DNA from: Cylindrotheca closterium
Taxonomy: Eukaryota; Bacillariophyta; Bacillariophyceae; Bacillariales; Bacillariaceae
Assembly: GCA_933822405.4 (NCBI GenBank)
Contig: CAKOGP040002469.1
Coordinates: 1 to 57,198 of the forward strand
Reading direction: 5' to 3'
DNA length: 57,198 nucleotides
The notes beneath the pieces were generated by a model that saw only the letters and a list, made by a program, of their open reading frames with translations, did not search any database and had not been told where the DNA came from. Each line of letters starts with the position of its first letter. Within the stretch, counting starts at the first letter, position 1. The position numbers and the translations under genes are program-made. This document shows, in pieces, positions 10,085 to 20,385 of the stretch.

Positions 10085-10826
10085 ATGATTTTTGAAAGAC
10101 TACAAATCAAAATGATAACCAAGATAGCAAGTTGCGTGAATCATCAAGCGAGAAGCAAGACCACCGAGGAACAAGCCGTTCCTCCTCCTGATCTACCGTT
10201 CCCTGAGAAGGTCTATAATGTGTTGAAGTTCTGTGAAGAGAATGGCAGAAACGACATTATATCCTGGGTGAACAACGGCGCAGCCTTCCAAGTGAATGAT
10301 TTGCCAGAATTCTTACGAGACTTTCTTCCCAACTATTTCAACACCAAGAAGTATGCCACTTTTACTCGAACGTTATGTGCCTATGGTTTTACTTGTGTTC
10401 GCACAGGAAGACACACAGGGATCTGTAAGAAGCACCACCACTGCGCGCTAGTACTAGTCACGAATCAATCATCCAATTGGATGCTACTCAACCATTCAGC
10501 CCCGACCTCACATCATTCGTCATCATGACACTATTCACACAGATTCGCATCCAGCCTTCAATCGAAGCGATCCGGTTGCGCCTTCTCAGATGAGGAGAAT
10601 ACAGAAAAGCAAAAGCCACGAGGACGACTACTATGAGCCAATAATACCGGAGTGGTGCAGTGCACGAGGAGTGCCGCCCTTCTTCGAGCCAAGAACCATT
10701 CAAGAAATGAGGAAGAATCCAGTTGACTTGAACCTATGGTACAAAGTGCTGTCAATCATCCCATCACCAAGCCTTCAAGCTAAAATTGATTTTTTCTCAC
10801 CTTTATCGGTGCCCCTCAGCTGGTAG
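10085..10826 (+). CDS. HSF-type factor C, truncated before the membrane domain (207 aa)
   Basis: Exon 1 is 10085..10424 and exon 2 is 10543..10826, with a 118-bp GTAAGA...CACAG intron. Splicing completes the HSF domain (residues about 38-130) with YSHPAFNRSDP. The recognition helix is TFTRTLCAYGF, as in copies A and B. The linker is much shorter than in copy B and lacks the PPG..VVGTFD motif. The protein still reads EPRTIQEMRKNPVDLNLWYK, corresponding to the entry of copy B's membrane domain, then stops after SPLSVPLSW. Downstream bases still encode recognisable pieces of the missing domain in shifted frames. It is either a soluble short factor or a pseudogene in decay; the intact DNA-binding domain leaves both open. 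Confidence 0.75.
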
Positions 10827-11128
10827 TTCTTCCCCTGCTGGATCTGGTGTCAACCCCGTTCTGGAACCCAGGTCATGCTTACTTCTCATAGGCCTTAGAC
10901 CGCAGATTGATATTATGCAGCATCATTTGGATGAATGCCCATTTTGTTGGTCTGATCTTGCTAGCAGGATGTACTTTGGACCCGATGACCTCATGGTATG
11001 AACGAAGCTCTTCAAGTACTCCTTGGGATTGTGATTTGTTTTGGGCCAGCTTATTATTGGATTCGCTGATTGTCACATTTCAAGAATTGCAACGGTCACT
11101 TCACAAAATTGCAGGGCCAAGAGAATAA
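10827..11128 (+). pseudogene. Decayed remnant of the HSF membrane domain
   Basis: Past the stop of HSF C, two frames carry fragments similar to copy B. IIWMNAHFVGLILLAG matches IMWMHTHFAGLVLYPA, and FGPDDLMV in another frame matches FGPDAMVL. Frame changes and missing stretches show that this part no longer codes for a full domain. It supports an ancestral full-length, membrane-bound copy C. Confidence 0.7.
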
Positions 11129-11192
11129 TGAATCAATGCATTCTCATAATATACAGTAGTAGGAGTTCCTTCTTCAACTATGTATGTTTTTA

Positions 11193-12868
11193 CTATTGAG
11201 CTGCTTGCTTCTTATCTTCCAATTCTTCCTCATCCTCCTTTTTGTCCTTATTGCTGTCCTTGGATTTCGAGCTACTGCTTCCACCACCAAAGAAGGATTC
11301 AAAGGCAGATCCTGCTGCTTCAGCTAAACGTCCAGAAATACCCTTTCCAGTTTCCTTGGTCTCTTCATCGAATTCTCTCAAGAGTTCTTCCTGTCGTTTG
11401 GTAATCGACTTGGGGATTTCAATCTTGAGGTGAACGTATTGGTTTCCCTTACCGGCACCGTGCATGCGCTGAATACCTTTGTTTCTTAATACAAGTTTGG
11501 TCTCTGGTTGGGTTCCCTTGGGCACTGTTACTTCGACTTCTCCACCCAAGGTTCGGACATCCACCGTTCCTCCCAAAATGGCTTGACTAATCGAAATGGG
11601 TGCCTCCACATGAACATCCGAACCTTCTCGGTGGAAGTAATCGTGATCGTCCACCAAGACTTGCACCAACAAGTTTCCACGAGGCGCACCAGGATCACCT
11701 TCTGCTCCTTGACCCGTCACTCGCAAATTCATGCCGGTATCGATACCAGCCGGGGTATCCACTGTCACGTCTCGTTCCTTGACTTCAATTTGACCATTCT
11801 GTTGATTCAAAACTTGATACCGTAAATGCAAATCTTGCGAGGATCCAAAGGCCGCCTCCTCAAACGAGAGTCGGACGTGCATTTGGAGGTCGGCCCCCCG
11901 TCGTGGTCCACGGGCCCGTCGGGCACCTCCACCAAAAAAGGCATCAAAGAGTTCCTCGGGATCAATTTGGCCACCACCACCGCTGCCACCCGAAAAGTGA
12001 AAGCTCCCATCTCCAAAGTTGAATCCGCCCTCAAACGGATTTCTGCCACCGCCGCCGCCAAAGGGATTGCCGCCCTGAAAGTTGGGATCGACTCCGGCAT
12101 GTCCAAATTGATCGTACAATCCTCGTTGTTCATCATCACTGAGACATTCGTACGCTTCCGTAACCTCCTTGAATTTGTCCGAAGCTGCCTCGTCATCCTA
12201 TTATACATGATTGGAATTGGAATTCAAATTGTAGTAATTACAATTTTGATTGTGAAAGAAAAAACGGGTGCATTGGAATTATCACATGAAAATGGAAAGA
12301 GCAACAATAATGTGAGCAAGCATCCATACGAACAAAATAGATTCATTACACCATTGCTCTTCTTGTTTGAAGATTTCTCTTGATAACATGTTATTATAGT
12401 ACTCACCTTGTTGGTATCAGGATGATATTTCTTGGCCAATCCAAAGTATGCCTTTTTGATTTCTGCCTTGTTGGAAGACTTGGAAACTCCAAGAACCTCG
12501 TAAAAGTCTCGCTTGCTGGCACTTGAAAAGGAACGTTTCGTGGTATCAGCATTGTTATTGCTATTGGATGGTGGTTGTTTGGTAAAATGCAATTGTCGGT
12601 TTTGTGGTTGTGGTTGTGGTTTTGGTTGAGTGATGAAATTCGTCTTTTTAGGAAAGGCAGAAGAAGGAGACGATGCCGTGGCTACTGTTCGGTAGGAACG
12701 TCGAGATTCCAATCGATTGTACGCCAATGATGACGAAGGAGAAGAAGAAGACGAGTCTGGGGCGGTAGAAGAAGCTGGAGAAAAGACTCTCACTACATTC
12801 CCTTTGGCTCCCACGACTCGTCTCATTGTGTGTGAGGACGTCCTGGAAATTGTTGCAGGATTGGTCAT
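11193..12868 (-). CDS. DnaJ/Hsp40 co-chaperone lacking zinc fingers, organelle-type (488 aa)
   Basis: Exon 1 is 12868..12407 and exon 2 is 12197..11193. The 209-bp intron runs from GTGAGT to ATAG. Splicing joins YHPDTNK to [19 protein letters not shown] and completes the J domain (residues about 120-187, HPD at 149-151), which stimulates Hsp70 ATPase. A Gly/Phe-rich region follows (about 195-240), then the beta-sandwich substrate-binding domains ([20 protein letters not shown] through VPKGTQPET). The four CxxCxGxG zinc-binding repeats of type-A DnaJ are absent; a short Cys-free stretch stands in their place. The first ~115 residues are Ser/Arg-rich with few acidic residues, consistent with an organelle-targeting presequence, most likely mitochondrial. 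The C-terminal tail is acidic and Lys-rich, unusual for DnaJ. Divergent from the DUF2997 gene. Confidence 0.9.
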
Positions 12869-13400
12869 TTTTTATTGGACTGCAGTTGGTAGTAGGTTGG
12901 TAGGTGAAGAAGGCTTTTTGTTAAATATACAGGCAGCCCGCCAAGAAACAAGCAGCAGCAGCAGCAGCAGCAGCAATGAATCCAAATCGAACGTAAGGTT
13001 CACCAATTCAGCAAACCGCAGCGAAAGAATGAGGGGTTGGGTTTCTCAAATCCATGGAATTCTCGGCAGATGAACGGATGGTGGTCCAGACGTTTAAAGT
13101 TGACCCATTCGAATCTACCGAAAAAAAACCTCCATCGACCTCGCGAGGGAATGGCGACGTGCGTGCATATATCAATGGTCTCTAATTGCCTACGTCAGCA
13201 CATATCTGCGCACGCCGACGCTTGCAGAACACGATCCGCTTGTTTTCTCTGCGGAAGAAATCCAGAAAGAAGCGTTCATCATATCTCTCAGTGATATACT
13301 GTAGGTGGTCCTTTATCCAGAGCAACTCAGTCAATCAATCAATCAATCAATCAATCAAAACGCATTCCCATTCAATAGACAAGACAAACCGAATAACACA
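12869..13400. promoter_or_regulatory. Shared upstream region of the divergent DnaJ and DUF2997 genes
   Basis: Lies head-to-head between two start codons, so it should hold both promoters. It contains an AGC trinucleotide repeat (12951-12975) and a TCAA tetranucleotide repeat (13330-13358). No coding frame is supported. Confidence 0.5.
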
Positions 13401-13832
13401 ATGAAGGTCCAATTCTCTAGTACAGCAGCTTTGATGATCATGATGACTCTTGATTCCTCGGCCAATGCCTTTGCACCCAAGAGTACATCTTCTTCTTCGT
13501 CTTCTGCTCTTCTGAAAGCCCAAAAGATTGGAACGCCCAACTATGGGGGAGACTTTGATCCCAATTCCTTGGGCGGTACTAACGTTCAATCGATTGAGTT
13601 CAAGATTTACCCAGACGGACGGGTGGAAGAAAAAGTGATTGGGGTCAAGGGTGGCAATTGTCACAGTGTCACGGAAAAGATTAACGAAAGCTTGGGAAAG
13701 GTTGTGGAATCGGCACCTACCGAAGAGCTTTATGAAAATGAAGTAGTCGTGACGACGGAACAGACCATTACCAACTCGGTTAGTACCAACAATGATAATG
13801 ATGCTTCCTGGGAGGGACAATCCTCTTGGTAA
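13401..13832 (+). CDS. Plastid-targeted DUF2997 protein (143 aa)
   Basis: Start at ATG 13401; the frame is open upstream but only from a non-ATG codon. The N-terminus is a hydrophobic signal peptide followed by SANAFAP, the diatom ASAFAP-type motif with Phe after the cleavage site, then a Ser-rich transit-like segment. This predicts import into the four-membrane plastid. The mature part carries the DUF2997 pattern: IEFKIYPDGRVEEKVIGVKGGNC, then a helix ending in LGKVV. In cyanobacteria and plastids this small family is often linked with Ycf35-like DUF1257 proteins; its biochemical role is not established. The last ~40 residues are acidic and Asn-rich and look disordered. Confidence 0.85.
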   Translation: MKVQFSSTAALMIMMTLDSSANAFAPKSTSSSSSSALLKAQKIGTPNYGGDFDPNSLGGTNVQSIEFKIYPDGRVEEKVIGVKGGNCHSVTEKINESLGKVVESAPTEELYENEVVVTTEQTITNSVSTNNDNDASWEGQSSW

Positions 13833-14787
13833 ACAAGTTTATTACAGTATTACTGTGTTTATATCATTGATTGATTGCGTGAGTGAGTGAAGAAATGATT
13901 GAAGAACTGTGGCAATGAAAATGCTTTCTTGATGAGTTCTTGATGAGAAACGAAAACATAAGAAAGGAATACTAGGTACTAGTACCTGATAGTAGTCAAG
14001 CAGAAAAATGATGTGCGCAATAAGTGCATATATATATGTTGTTATAGAGAATGGTGTTAGAGCGAGGAGGGGAATTTTATTTATATTGAATTTGAAAGGA
14101 ATGCATGGACGAATGTGTTGCATTACAGGATGATGGAATTGCTTTGGTTTGGGACGGTTCTCATCGAAGAATAAAATGATCATAGTCACTTCCGTCATTG
14201 GGGTATTATAACCTACAGTAACCATTTCTTTTGTGCTTTTCCAACATACCGGTAATGCATCCTACCAATACAAGCATGAGTAAGGTGAAAAGAGTAGCAG
14301 TGTGTCTGACCTTCCATCATGATCAGAGAATACTGTTGAAAAAGTACCCTTCGCGAGCAAGCAAGTCCTCTCTCTTCCTTCCGTTTTTCGGAGGTTGAAA
14401 GATTCGTTTCGGACACTTCAGAAGCATTTTTAATAAAACGGACAGTCGTGAGCAGGACGTAGGATCGTATATACGAGTATATTGAAAATAAGGCGGAAAT
14501 ACAATAACAATATAGTTCATACGCAGTGCAGTACGTTCCAGTGAACATTAGCATACAACCACCAGCGAGATCTCACACGGTATTGCTCTCCTTGCTGTTG
14601 TTAATATCAGTGAACGACAGCCAGTAAAGAGACAGGCAAAAATTCGAATCACCTGTAAGACTTTCAGGAGAATATAGAAAAGGGTCTTAGACTATATTCA
14701 AGAATATATATCCCTACCGTACGGATATCATCCTATATCTTGGAATCAATCGCCCCCGCAGTATACCATCACTGCATCAGCATCACC
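13833..14787. other. Intergenic, no gene seen
   Basis: Downstream of the DUF2997 gene and upstream of the large C2 protein. It is AT-rich, with one TACCGGTA palindrome at 14247. Minus-strand open frames here are low in complexity and lack recognisable content. Confidence 0.4.
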
Positions 14788-17700
14788 ATGCCTACCTTTC
14801 CATTTCGCTCCAACAAAGGTGACAAAAATGCCGACACTCCTTCATCGCCCAACTTTTCTTCGAAATTGAGCAATCTCAAATCGCAAGGAGAAAAGAAATT
14901 AAACGAGGCCGCTTCCAAAGGAAAAAATAAGCTAGGCTTGTTCAAGAAATCGGATTCGAACATGTCGGCGGACGATTCGGGCAAAGGATCTACCAGTGGC
15001 AAGATTTCGGCTCTTTCCGAGGATAGTCTGGTGGCAGATGATAATAATATCAATAGTGATGATAATGACAGCCAAAATCAAGAAGAAGAAGAAGAAGGTG
15101 ATGAAGGAGACACATCTGAAATATTCATTGCGGATAGACGAGGTCATTTTCAAAAGAACAATGGATCCGGTATGGGAAGCCGTTTTGAAAGATCGTTGTC
15201 GAATCGATCGTCGTCGTCCCTGGGGTCGAATCAAAGTGAAGCAGATGCCTTTTTCATTCAAGGAGGAGCTCGTCAATCGCAGCATTCCAAATTATTGGCG
15301 CCACCTACTCCTGCCTATACCTCGTCTGGCAGAAGTGTCCCAAGAATGGGGGCAGTCTCGCTGGAAGCTCACATGTCATTGAAATATAGCAAGGCTACTG
15401 GATTCCCCACCAAATGGTTCAAGGCCTATGTCATTTTGGACATGGACACTAGCAATCGAGGTGCTATCAAAATATACCCTAGCAAACCCAACAATACGGC
15501 CGATAGTGGTCCATCCGTCAGTTCTCGCTCGGGACGCGCTGGCAAAATGGCGGCAAGCAAGCATCAATCGACTCGGATTGGAGCTACCGATCTCGGGTTT
15601 TTGGATCAATCCGTCAAACCACTTTTGGAAATTCCAGCATCCATGAATTGGATTGCCAAGGACTATGAAAATTCGAGCCGGCGGTTTGTAGTCGAAATTC
15701 CATCCGAAGCGGCTGCCATGGTACGATCGTCCATCTTGTATTCCAAGATGAAGGAAAATAAAGTCAATACGTCGGTCGAAAGTGAAATGTTTTCACTGCC
15801 CAGCGGTGGTACGAGTGCCACCAATGCATCATCGGATGATGTGAGTGATGTGACGGACATGGAGGACATGGATACTAGGGATGCCACAGACAACGACGAC
15901 AACAATGAAGATCAGGTGACTCCATTGAAGAATACTTCCGGTGGCAGTACCTTGCTAGGTGCTCTCACAAAGGCCCGTCAGAAAAAGGAACCCTTCCGAT
16001 TGCATTTCCAATGCTTGCGCAAGGGTGGCAATGAAAAACAAGTCTGGATGACAGCCTTTGAAGAATTGGGCCGACTGTCTTTTAATTTGCACAAGCGCGT
16101 CTTTGGATTGGGCCGAAAATGGAAGGATCCATGCAAACACGAACGGATTCGCGTCAAACGAGATGACAAGTTTGCCAAACAAGCGAAACTTTTGTCCACT
16201 TTGGGAAAACAGGACAGTGATGTAGCGGCGGATGAGACTCTAGATGGAAGCTCTGGTCAAATCAGTCTCACCAGTCTGAATCGGGATGGTAGTTCTAATT
16301 TGAAGAGTTACGACGATGACTCGGACAGCAGTTCGGAATTTGGTGGTCATGCTCCTTTGAAGGCCAACTTTCGATTGACCAACAAGACGGATTCAAGAGA
16401 ATTCATGGTGCATCCGACCTACGCGTATCCCAACAAGTGGATGACCCATTCGGAAATCTACAACGAAATGCTCAAACCGTCCCTGGTTTATCATGATTTA
16501 CGAGTGGCCGCTGAGACTAGAAAAGAAATTGGTACGGTCCGAGTAGAAATCTTGGAATGTTCCGGGCTCCCTTCCTTGGACTGGAACTCGGAAACCGACG
16601 CCGTGGTCTATTTGGTGTGCGGGTCGTATGCATTTACCAGTGATGTGATTCAGAACAAGCTCAATCCTGTGTGGTTGCCCAGATCCCGTCGGGCTTGCAT
16701 CTTTCCTCTCTTCCATGCTTACGCCAAGGTGTTTGCGGGTGTCTTTGATGATGATGGACCAGGGCAGAAGGATGATTTTGCTGGTCGTATCGTTTTGGAT
16801 TTGGCAAAGTGTCGCCCTGGATCGACCTACGATGTGGCCCTTCCCTTGAGGAAGTCCAGTCAAGTCTACTCTCGTCGTGCAAGAGGTGTCATCCGACTGC
16901 GGTTTAGTATCGACTATACCTCCCATCAGGCAGCCATACTCTCTTACCTTCCGGAACGCAAGTTCAACGATCCAGACAAGGACAATAGTGTCTCGGTATT
17001 GTGTTACGATGAAACGTCATTTCGAAACATTACTCTAACTGTTCATGGCGAAGACTTGCCCGGCAAATTCACCACCCCCTTGATGAAGGCAACGACTAGA
17101 GAAATTCACTTTCTCCGGAAAGTCGCTACCAATGCGCTGCAAGAGACAGTCTTCGACATCATCTTTTGGAAGAATCGGTCATTTTCGGCGCTTTGCTTCG
17201 TCGCATGGATGCACTGTTGTTATTTGAATTCGTTTGGATTGGTTCCATTTTACGGATTTTGCTTCCTCTTGTTGATCATGATGCAGAATTATGCGTTTTA
17301 TGGCAGCGATGGACGGGTCCAGCAAGGATTCGTTCCTCCCAGTTTCGAGGAAATGGCAATGGCTCTAGCCAAGGGCAAGCCGATTGAACCACTATACGTG
17401 CGCCCGCACCGAGACGAAGCCTCCGCTTTGAAATCCGAAAAGACGTTGAAAACCCATGACGAGAAAGCAAAGAATCTACTACAATTGCTGGGATTCAAGT
17501 CCTCTACAGAAGAAGATCAACCAGAGGACTATCATATTGAGTTTCCGCTTTCTCGGGCCATTCGCCATCCAATCACGGAAGAATATCTGTACCCAAAATT
17601 CTCCATCAAGGATTGTAAAGTTGTAAAGAAATCTCAGCAATCAAAAAATGATGAGGACGATGATAGATCGTATTCCATTGAAATCATGGCGGCTGTGTCC

Positions 17701-18867
17701 AGCACGGAGGGCGAAGGAGGACAACTGACTTCTCGACTCGGAACGGCAGCTAGCAATCTCCAGGCAAAATTTGGCGACACTTTAGACAGAGGACGAGGGC
17801 GACTAGAAAAAGGAAAAGAAATGTTGAATCAGACGAAGGAGATGACGAAGGAGATGCTGGAAATGCAGTTGGGAAATCCTAATTTGTCACGCAGCGGGTC
17901 CAATGGGATGATGGATGCGAATTTCGAGCTCGCTGCTGCCTTCCAAAGACTACCAAAGAACCTTCAAATTCAAGACCAGAATATTGACGTTCCAGAAATT
18001 TCAGAGAAGGGAGAAAAAAAGAAAATTATTGAGGAGCTGTACGATGTTCGGAATGAATTCCATGGCATCTCCAAGTTTGCATTTCTCGATAAGACACACA
18101 CGATTGCACAAAAGGACCCTATTTACTTTGGAGGCAAGCAGTCGAAGAATTGCACTAATGACTTGGACAAACTGTTGGGTCTCGGAACACATGGAACTAC
18201 CAATCCAGTCAAGTCCATGATTGCTGCTCACATGGCACCTCTAGTGTCTGCAATCCAAGCTTTCCTCCATGCGATTCGATGTCTGGTGAACATTACCACT
18301 TGGCAGGATCCAATCTTGTCCTTTTGGGTGTCGGTTGCCATCTTCGCTGCGGCGATGGTTTCGCTGATCTTTCCCTTCCAACTCTTCTTTGTGTTTGTAG
18401 GTATTGTGGTTCTAGGTCCTCAGAATTGGGTCTTCATCACATATGTTCGGCCTCACTTTCGAGAAGAAATATCAGAGATGCAGCAAAACAAGCGAATCAA
18501 GAAGCTGGCAAGAGCCAAGAAGAAGAAAGTGTACCGAGACATTCCAACCAACCAACCTATCATCACTTCTCATACTTCCGACAATAGCCCCCCGCTGGAG
18601 CTGGCGTTGAATCAAGTCGATAAGCGAGGAATTCATCAAGTTAGTGTTCCTTATTCACAATTGACCTATCGGCGAGACACCTACTGGCCACCTCAACCAG
18701 AATATGGGCGATGCGACCCTGACGTTCGTGGATTCGAACGAAGTATGCAACGAATGCAACAACTTAGTTCACGGAAGAGTACGATTGGCGTTCCAGCGCA
18801 CGTTATGAATTCGAACACATCTGCCACAAAGCGCATGGGCTCGCTTACAGAAGATTCGGAATCATGA
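14788..18867 (+). CDS. Large PH-like / C2 / membrane-anchored protein (1359 aa)
   Basis: Start at ATG 14788, where MPTFPFRSNK begins; upstream the frame opens only from TTG. The N-terminal ~185 residues are low-complexity (Ser, Asp/Glu). Residues about 190-450 look like a pleckstrin-homology fold with a long acidic insert (PTKWFKAYVIL at its start, a final helix EKQVWMTAFEELGRL). A C2 domain spans about 580-705 (VRVEILECSGLPSLDW, NKLNPVW, VFDDDGPGQKDDFAGRI), with several Asp residues suited to calcium binding. Hydrophobic hairpins lie near 790-835 and 1178-1230, reminiscent of the C-terminal membrane region of MCTP-type tethers. A coiled, charged segment (about 990-1050) and a basic tail complete it. 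A role in lipid binding or membrane contact is inferred from this architecture. No intron is needed. Confidence 0.75.
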   Translation: MPTFPFRSNKGDKNADTPSSPNFSSKLSNLKSQGEKKLNEAASKGKNKLGLFKKSDSNMSADDSGKGSTSGKISALSEDSLVADDNNINSDDNDSQNQEEEEEGDEGDTSEIFIADRRGHFQKNNGSGMGSRFERSLSNRSSSSLGSNQSEADAFFIQGGARQSQHSKLLAPPTPAYTSSGRSVPRMGAVSLEAHMSLKYSKATGFPTKWFKAYVILDMDTSNRGAIKIYPSKPNNTADSGPSVSSRSGRAGKMAASKHQSTRIGATDLGFLDQSVKPLLEIPASMNWIAKDYENSSRRFVVEIPSEAAAMVRSSILYSKMKENKVNTSVESEMFSLPSGGTSATNASSDDVSDVTDMEDMDTRDATDNDDNNEDQVTPLKNTSGGSTLLGALTKARQKKEPFRLHFQCLRKGGNEKQVWMTAFEELGRLSFNLHKRVFGLGRKWKDPCKHERIRVKRDDKFAKQAKLLSTLGKQDSDVAADETLDGSSGQISLTSLNRDGSSNLKSYDDDSDSSSEFGGHAPLKANFRLTNKTDSREFMVHPTYAYPNKWMTHSEIYNEMLKPSLVYHDLRVAAETRKEIGTVRVEILECSGLPSLDWNSETDAVVYLVCGSYAFTSDVIQNKLNPVWLPRSRRACIFPLFHAYAKVFAGVFDDDGPGQKDDFAGRIVLDLAKCRPGSTYDVALPLRKSSQVYSRRARGVIRLRFSIDYTSHQAAILSYLPERKFNDPDKDNSVSVLCYDETSFRNITLTVHGEDLPGKFTTPLMKATTREIHFLRKVATNALQETVFDIIFWKNRSFSALCFVAWMHCCYLNSFGLVPFYGFCFLLLIMMQNYAFYGSDGRVQQGFVPPSFEEMAMALAKGKPIEPLYVRPHRDEASALKSEKTLKTHDEKAKNLLQLLGFKSSTEEDQPEDYHIEFPLSRAIRHPITEEYLYPKFSIKDCKVVKKSQQSKNDEDDDRSYSIEIMAAVSSTEGEGGQLTSRLGTAASNLQAKFGDTLDRGRGRLEKGKEMLNQTKEMTKEMLEMQLGNPNLSRSGSNGMMDANFELAAAFQRLPKNLQIQDQNIDVPEISEKGEKKKIIEELYDVRNEFHGISKFAFLDKTHTIAQKDPIYFGGKQSKNCTNDLDKLLGLGTHGTTNPVKSMIAAHMAPLVSAIQAFLHAIRCLVNITTWQDPILSFWVSVAIFAAAMVSLIFPFQLFFVFVGIVVLGPQNWVFITYVRPHFREEISEMQQNKRIKKLARAKKKKVYRDIPTNQPIITSHTSDNSPPLELALNQVDKRGIHQVSVPYSQLTYRRDTYWPPQPEYGRCDPDVRGFERSMQRMQQLSSRKSTIGVPAHVMNSNTSATKRMGSLTEDSES

Positions 18868-19187
18868 GCAGATTATCTTCATGAAAGGGCACAATCGTGT
18901 ATGCCCTTCAAAGCAGATCGATTATCTGCGGGCACGAATTATCTAAAAGCATATATTCTACTTTACACAGCTAGATATGCTAGTTAAGACAACGTAAAAA
19001 AAGAAATATTAATTACAATTAGGTTTTGTATGAGGAATAAGGAGCAAGGAGGCACTACAAGGTGGATGCAGCATTCCATCACAGCCACGGTCTGAATATC
19101 CTAAAAGACATCTAGATGTCTCCAAGCTATCGAGAAAGAATTATCCCACATGGGATGAGTCCATATTGGTGATCAGCGCAATGGTGT
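18868..19187. other. 3' intergenic region between convergent genes
   Basis: Two short inverted repeats follow the stop of the C2 protein: GGGCA...TGCCC (18887-18906) and GCAGAT...ATCTGC (18913-18929). They may form hairpins at the transcript end. Nothing else is seen. Confidence 0.4.
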
Positions 19188-19555
19188 TTATCCAGTTCGA
19201 AGCGGTGGACTGACCAGTACCACGATATCTCCTCGCACAAACAGCATACCAACTTGTCTCGTTTGCTTGCGGACAATTTCTTCATCAGTTTCATCATCAA
19301 TTTCTGTGCTTGTAACAGTCTCTTCTACTTCTCCTAAAATCATATTCAAGTGCTGATCATACGCCTGAAAAATAGAATGAAACATAAGGAACGATAGAGC
19401 ATAAGAGCTACAGTCATCGAGATTACGTAAACCACAAATGAAGCATTCCTTTAGCAGCTTACATGAAGACGTCCCCTCAGTTCCCTGTCCCCACGACATT
19501 TGACGTAAACCCTCTCGTCTATCGACAGACGAATGAGATCCAACGGTTCCTCCAT
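19188..19555 (-). CDS. LSM3: U6 snRNA-associated Sm-like protein LSm3 (89 aa, two exons)
   Basis: Exon 1 is 19555..19463 and exon 2 is 19364..19188, with a 98-bp GTAAGC...TTTCAG intron. Splicing gives [23 protein letters not shown], the conserved Sm1 motif of LSm3. The Sm2 motif follows as [17 protein letters not shown]. LSm3 is a subunit of the LSm2-8 ring that binds the U6 snRNA 3' end in the nucleus and of the LSm1-7 ring in cytoplasmic mRNA decay. Start is the ATG before [15 protein letters not shown], which matches the family's N-terminus but is a little shorter than the 102 aa human protein. Without splicing, the exon 1 bases read in a wrong frame. Confidence 0.95.
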
Positions 19556-20100
19556 GATGTTGATAGATGTGATGCTTGTAATGAACGCACGATATGATGA
19601 GCAAATAAAGGTGTGCGGGTGGGCTGCATTTTATGAAATTTTGCTGGGCTACTATAGTTGATTGATCCGATCCAAACTTCTGTCGGTAGAGGGCAAGACC
19701 GTTTCACTGAACGCGCGACCGTATTGTACTACCCGGTACTGTACCTTGACCGTATCAGGTACGTGTACGATGATGAGTATTTGAGGAGAAATGAAAAAAT
19801 GATGCAAATTTTGACTTTGATTGGTTATACCGTAGCCATCTTTCAGAATTATTTTCACAATCCCAGCATGTATATGGGTTCGGGTAATGTACTGTTTGCT
19901 TCCATGTAACCCACTGAAGCAAGTAGTTGGCCGCCCGTTGCAAAGAAGATTATCTTTCCAACATGGTGACGAACCTTGTTCAGTCAGAAAGATTGGCAGT
20001 AGAAGGTAGAATAGTTACATGTGCGACTCGAAGGAGCATTGACTCAAGAATCTGGTTAGGTCATTCGAAGAAAGGGAATGACCCCTACACCAGCCAGTTC
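19556..20100. other. Intergenic upstream of LSM3, no gene seen
   Basis: Holds the LSM3 promoter region and the 3' side of the small-family gene at 20101. The frames here show no conserved content. Confidence 0.4.
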
Positions 20101-20385
20101 TTATGCCGTGGTGGCAACAAATTTCTTGATCTGGTGGACAGAGCGCGAGATAGTGGGCTTGGCGCTGTCGACGTGTGGCTGCTCCTTCACTGTGCTTGAT
20201 TGCGTATCGTCAGTATCAATAGGCTGAGCAGTTCGGCAAGATCCATCACTTTTTGTTGCCTTCAACCCTTTCCTTGCTCGCGATGCTGGTGGGCTGGAAG
20301 GGGATCTGTCATCGATAACGACGATGTCATCAAGTTGGTGCTTTTGCTTCAAGTTTTCGAAGTAGAGATTGAGTGGAGATGGCAT
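20101..20385 (-). CDS. Small 'SPLxLYFENLK' family protein, copy 1 (94 aa)
   Basis: Start is the ATG at 20385; a longer open frame upstream is not shared with the other copies. The N-terminus MPSPLNLYFENLK..., then DDIVVIDDRSPSS, and the C-terminus KKFVATTA are conserved with the copies at 21513 and 25139. The middle is variable, hydrophilic and rich in Ser/Thr/Lys. No signal peptide, membrane segment or known domain is seen; it is probably a soluble, largely disordered protein with two conserved end motifs. About 50 bp upstream of the ATG are nearly identical to those of copy 3, indicating duplication with the 5' region included. Function unknown. Confidence 0.7.
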   Translation of the reverse strand: MPSPLNLYFENLKQKHQLDDIVVIDDRSPSSPPASRARKGLKATKSDGSCRTAQPIDTDDTQSSTVKEQPHVDSAKPTISRSVHQIKKFVATTA

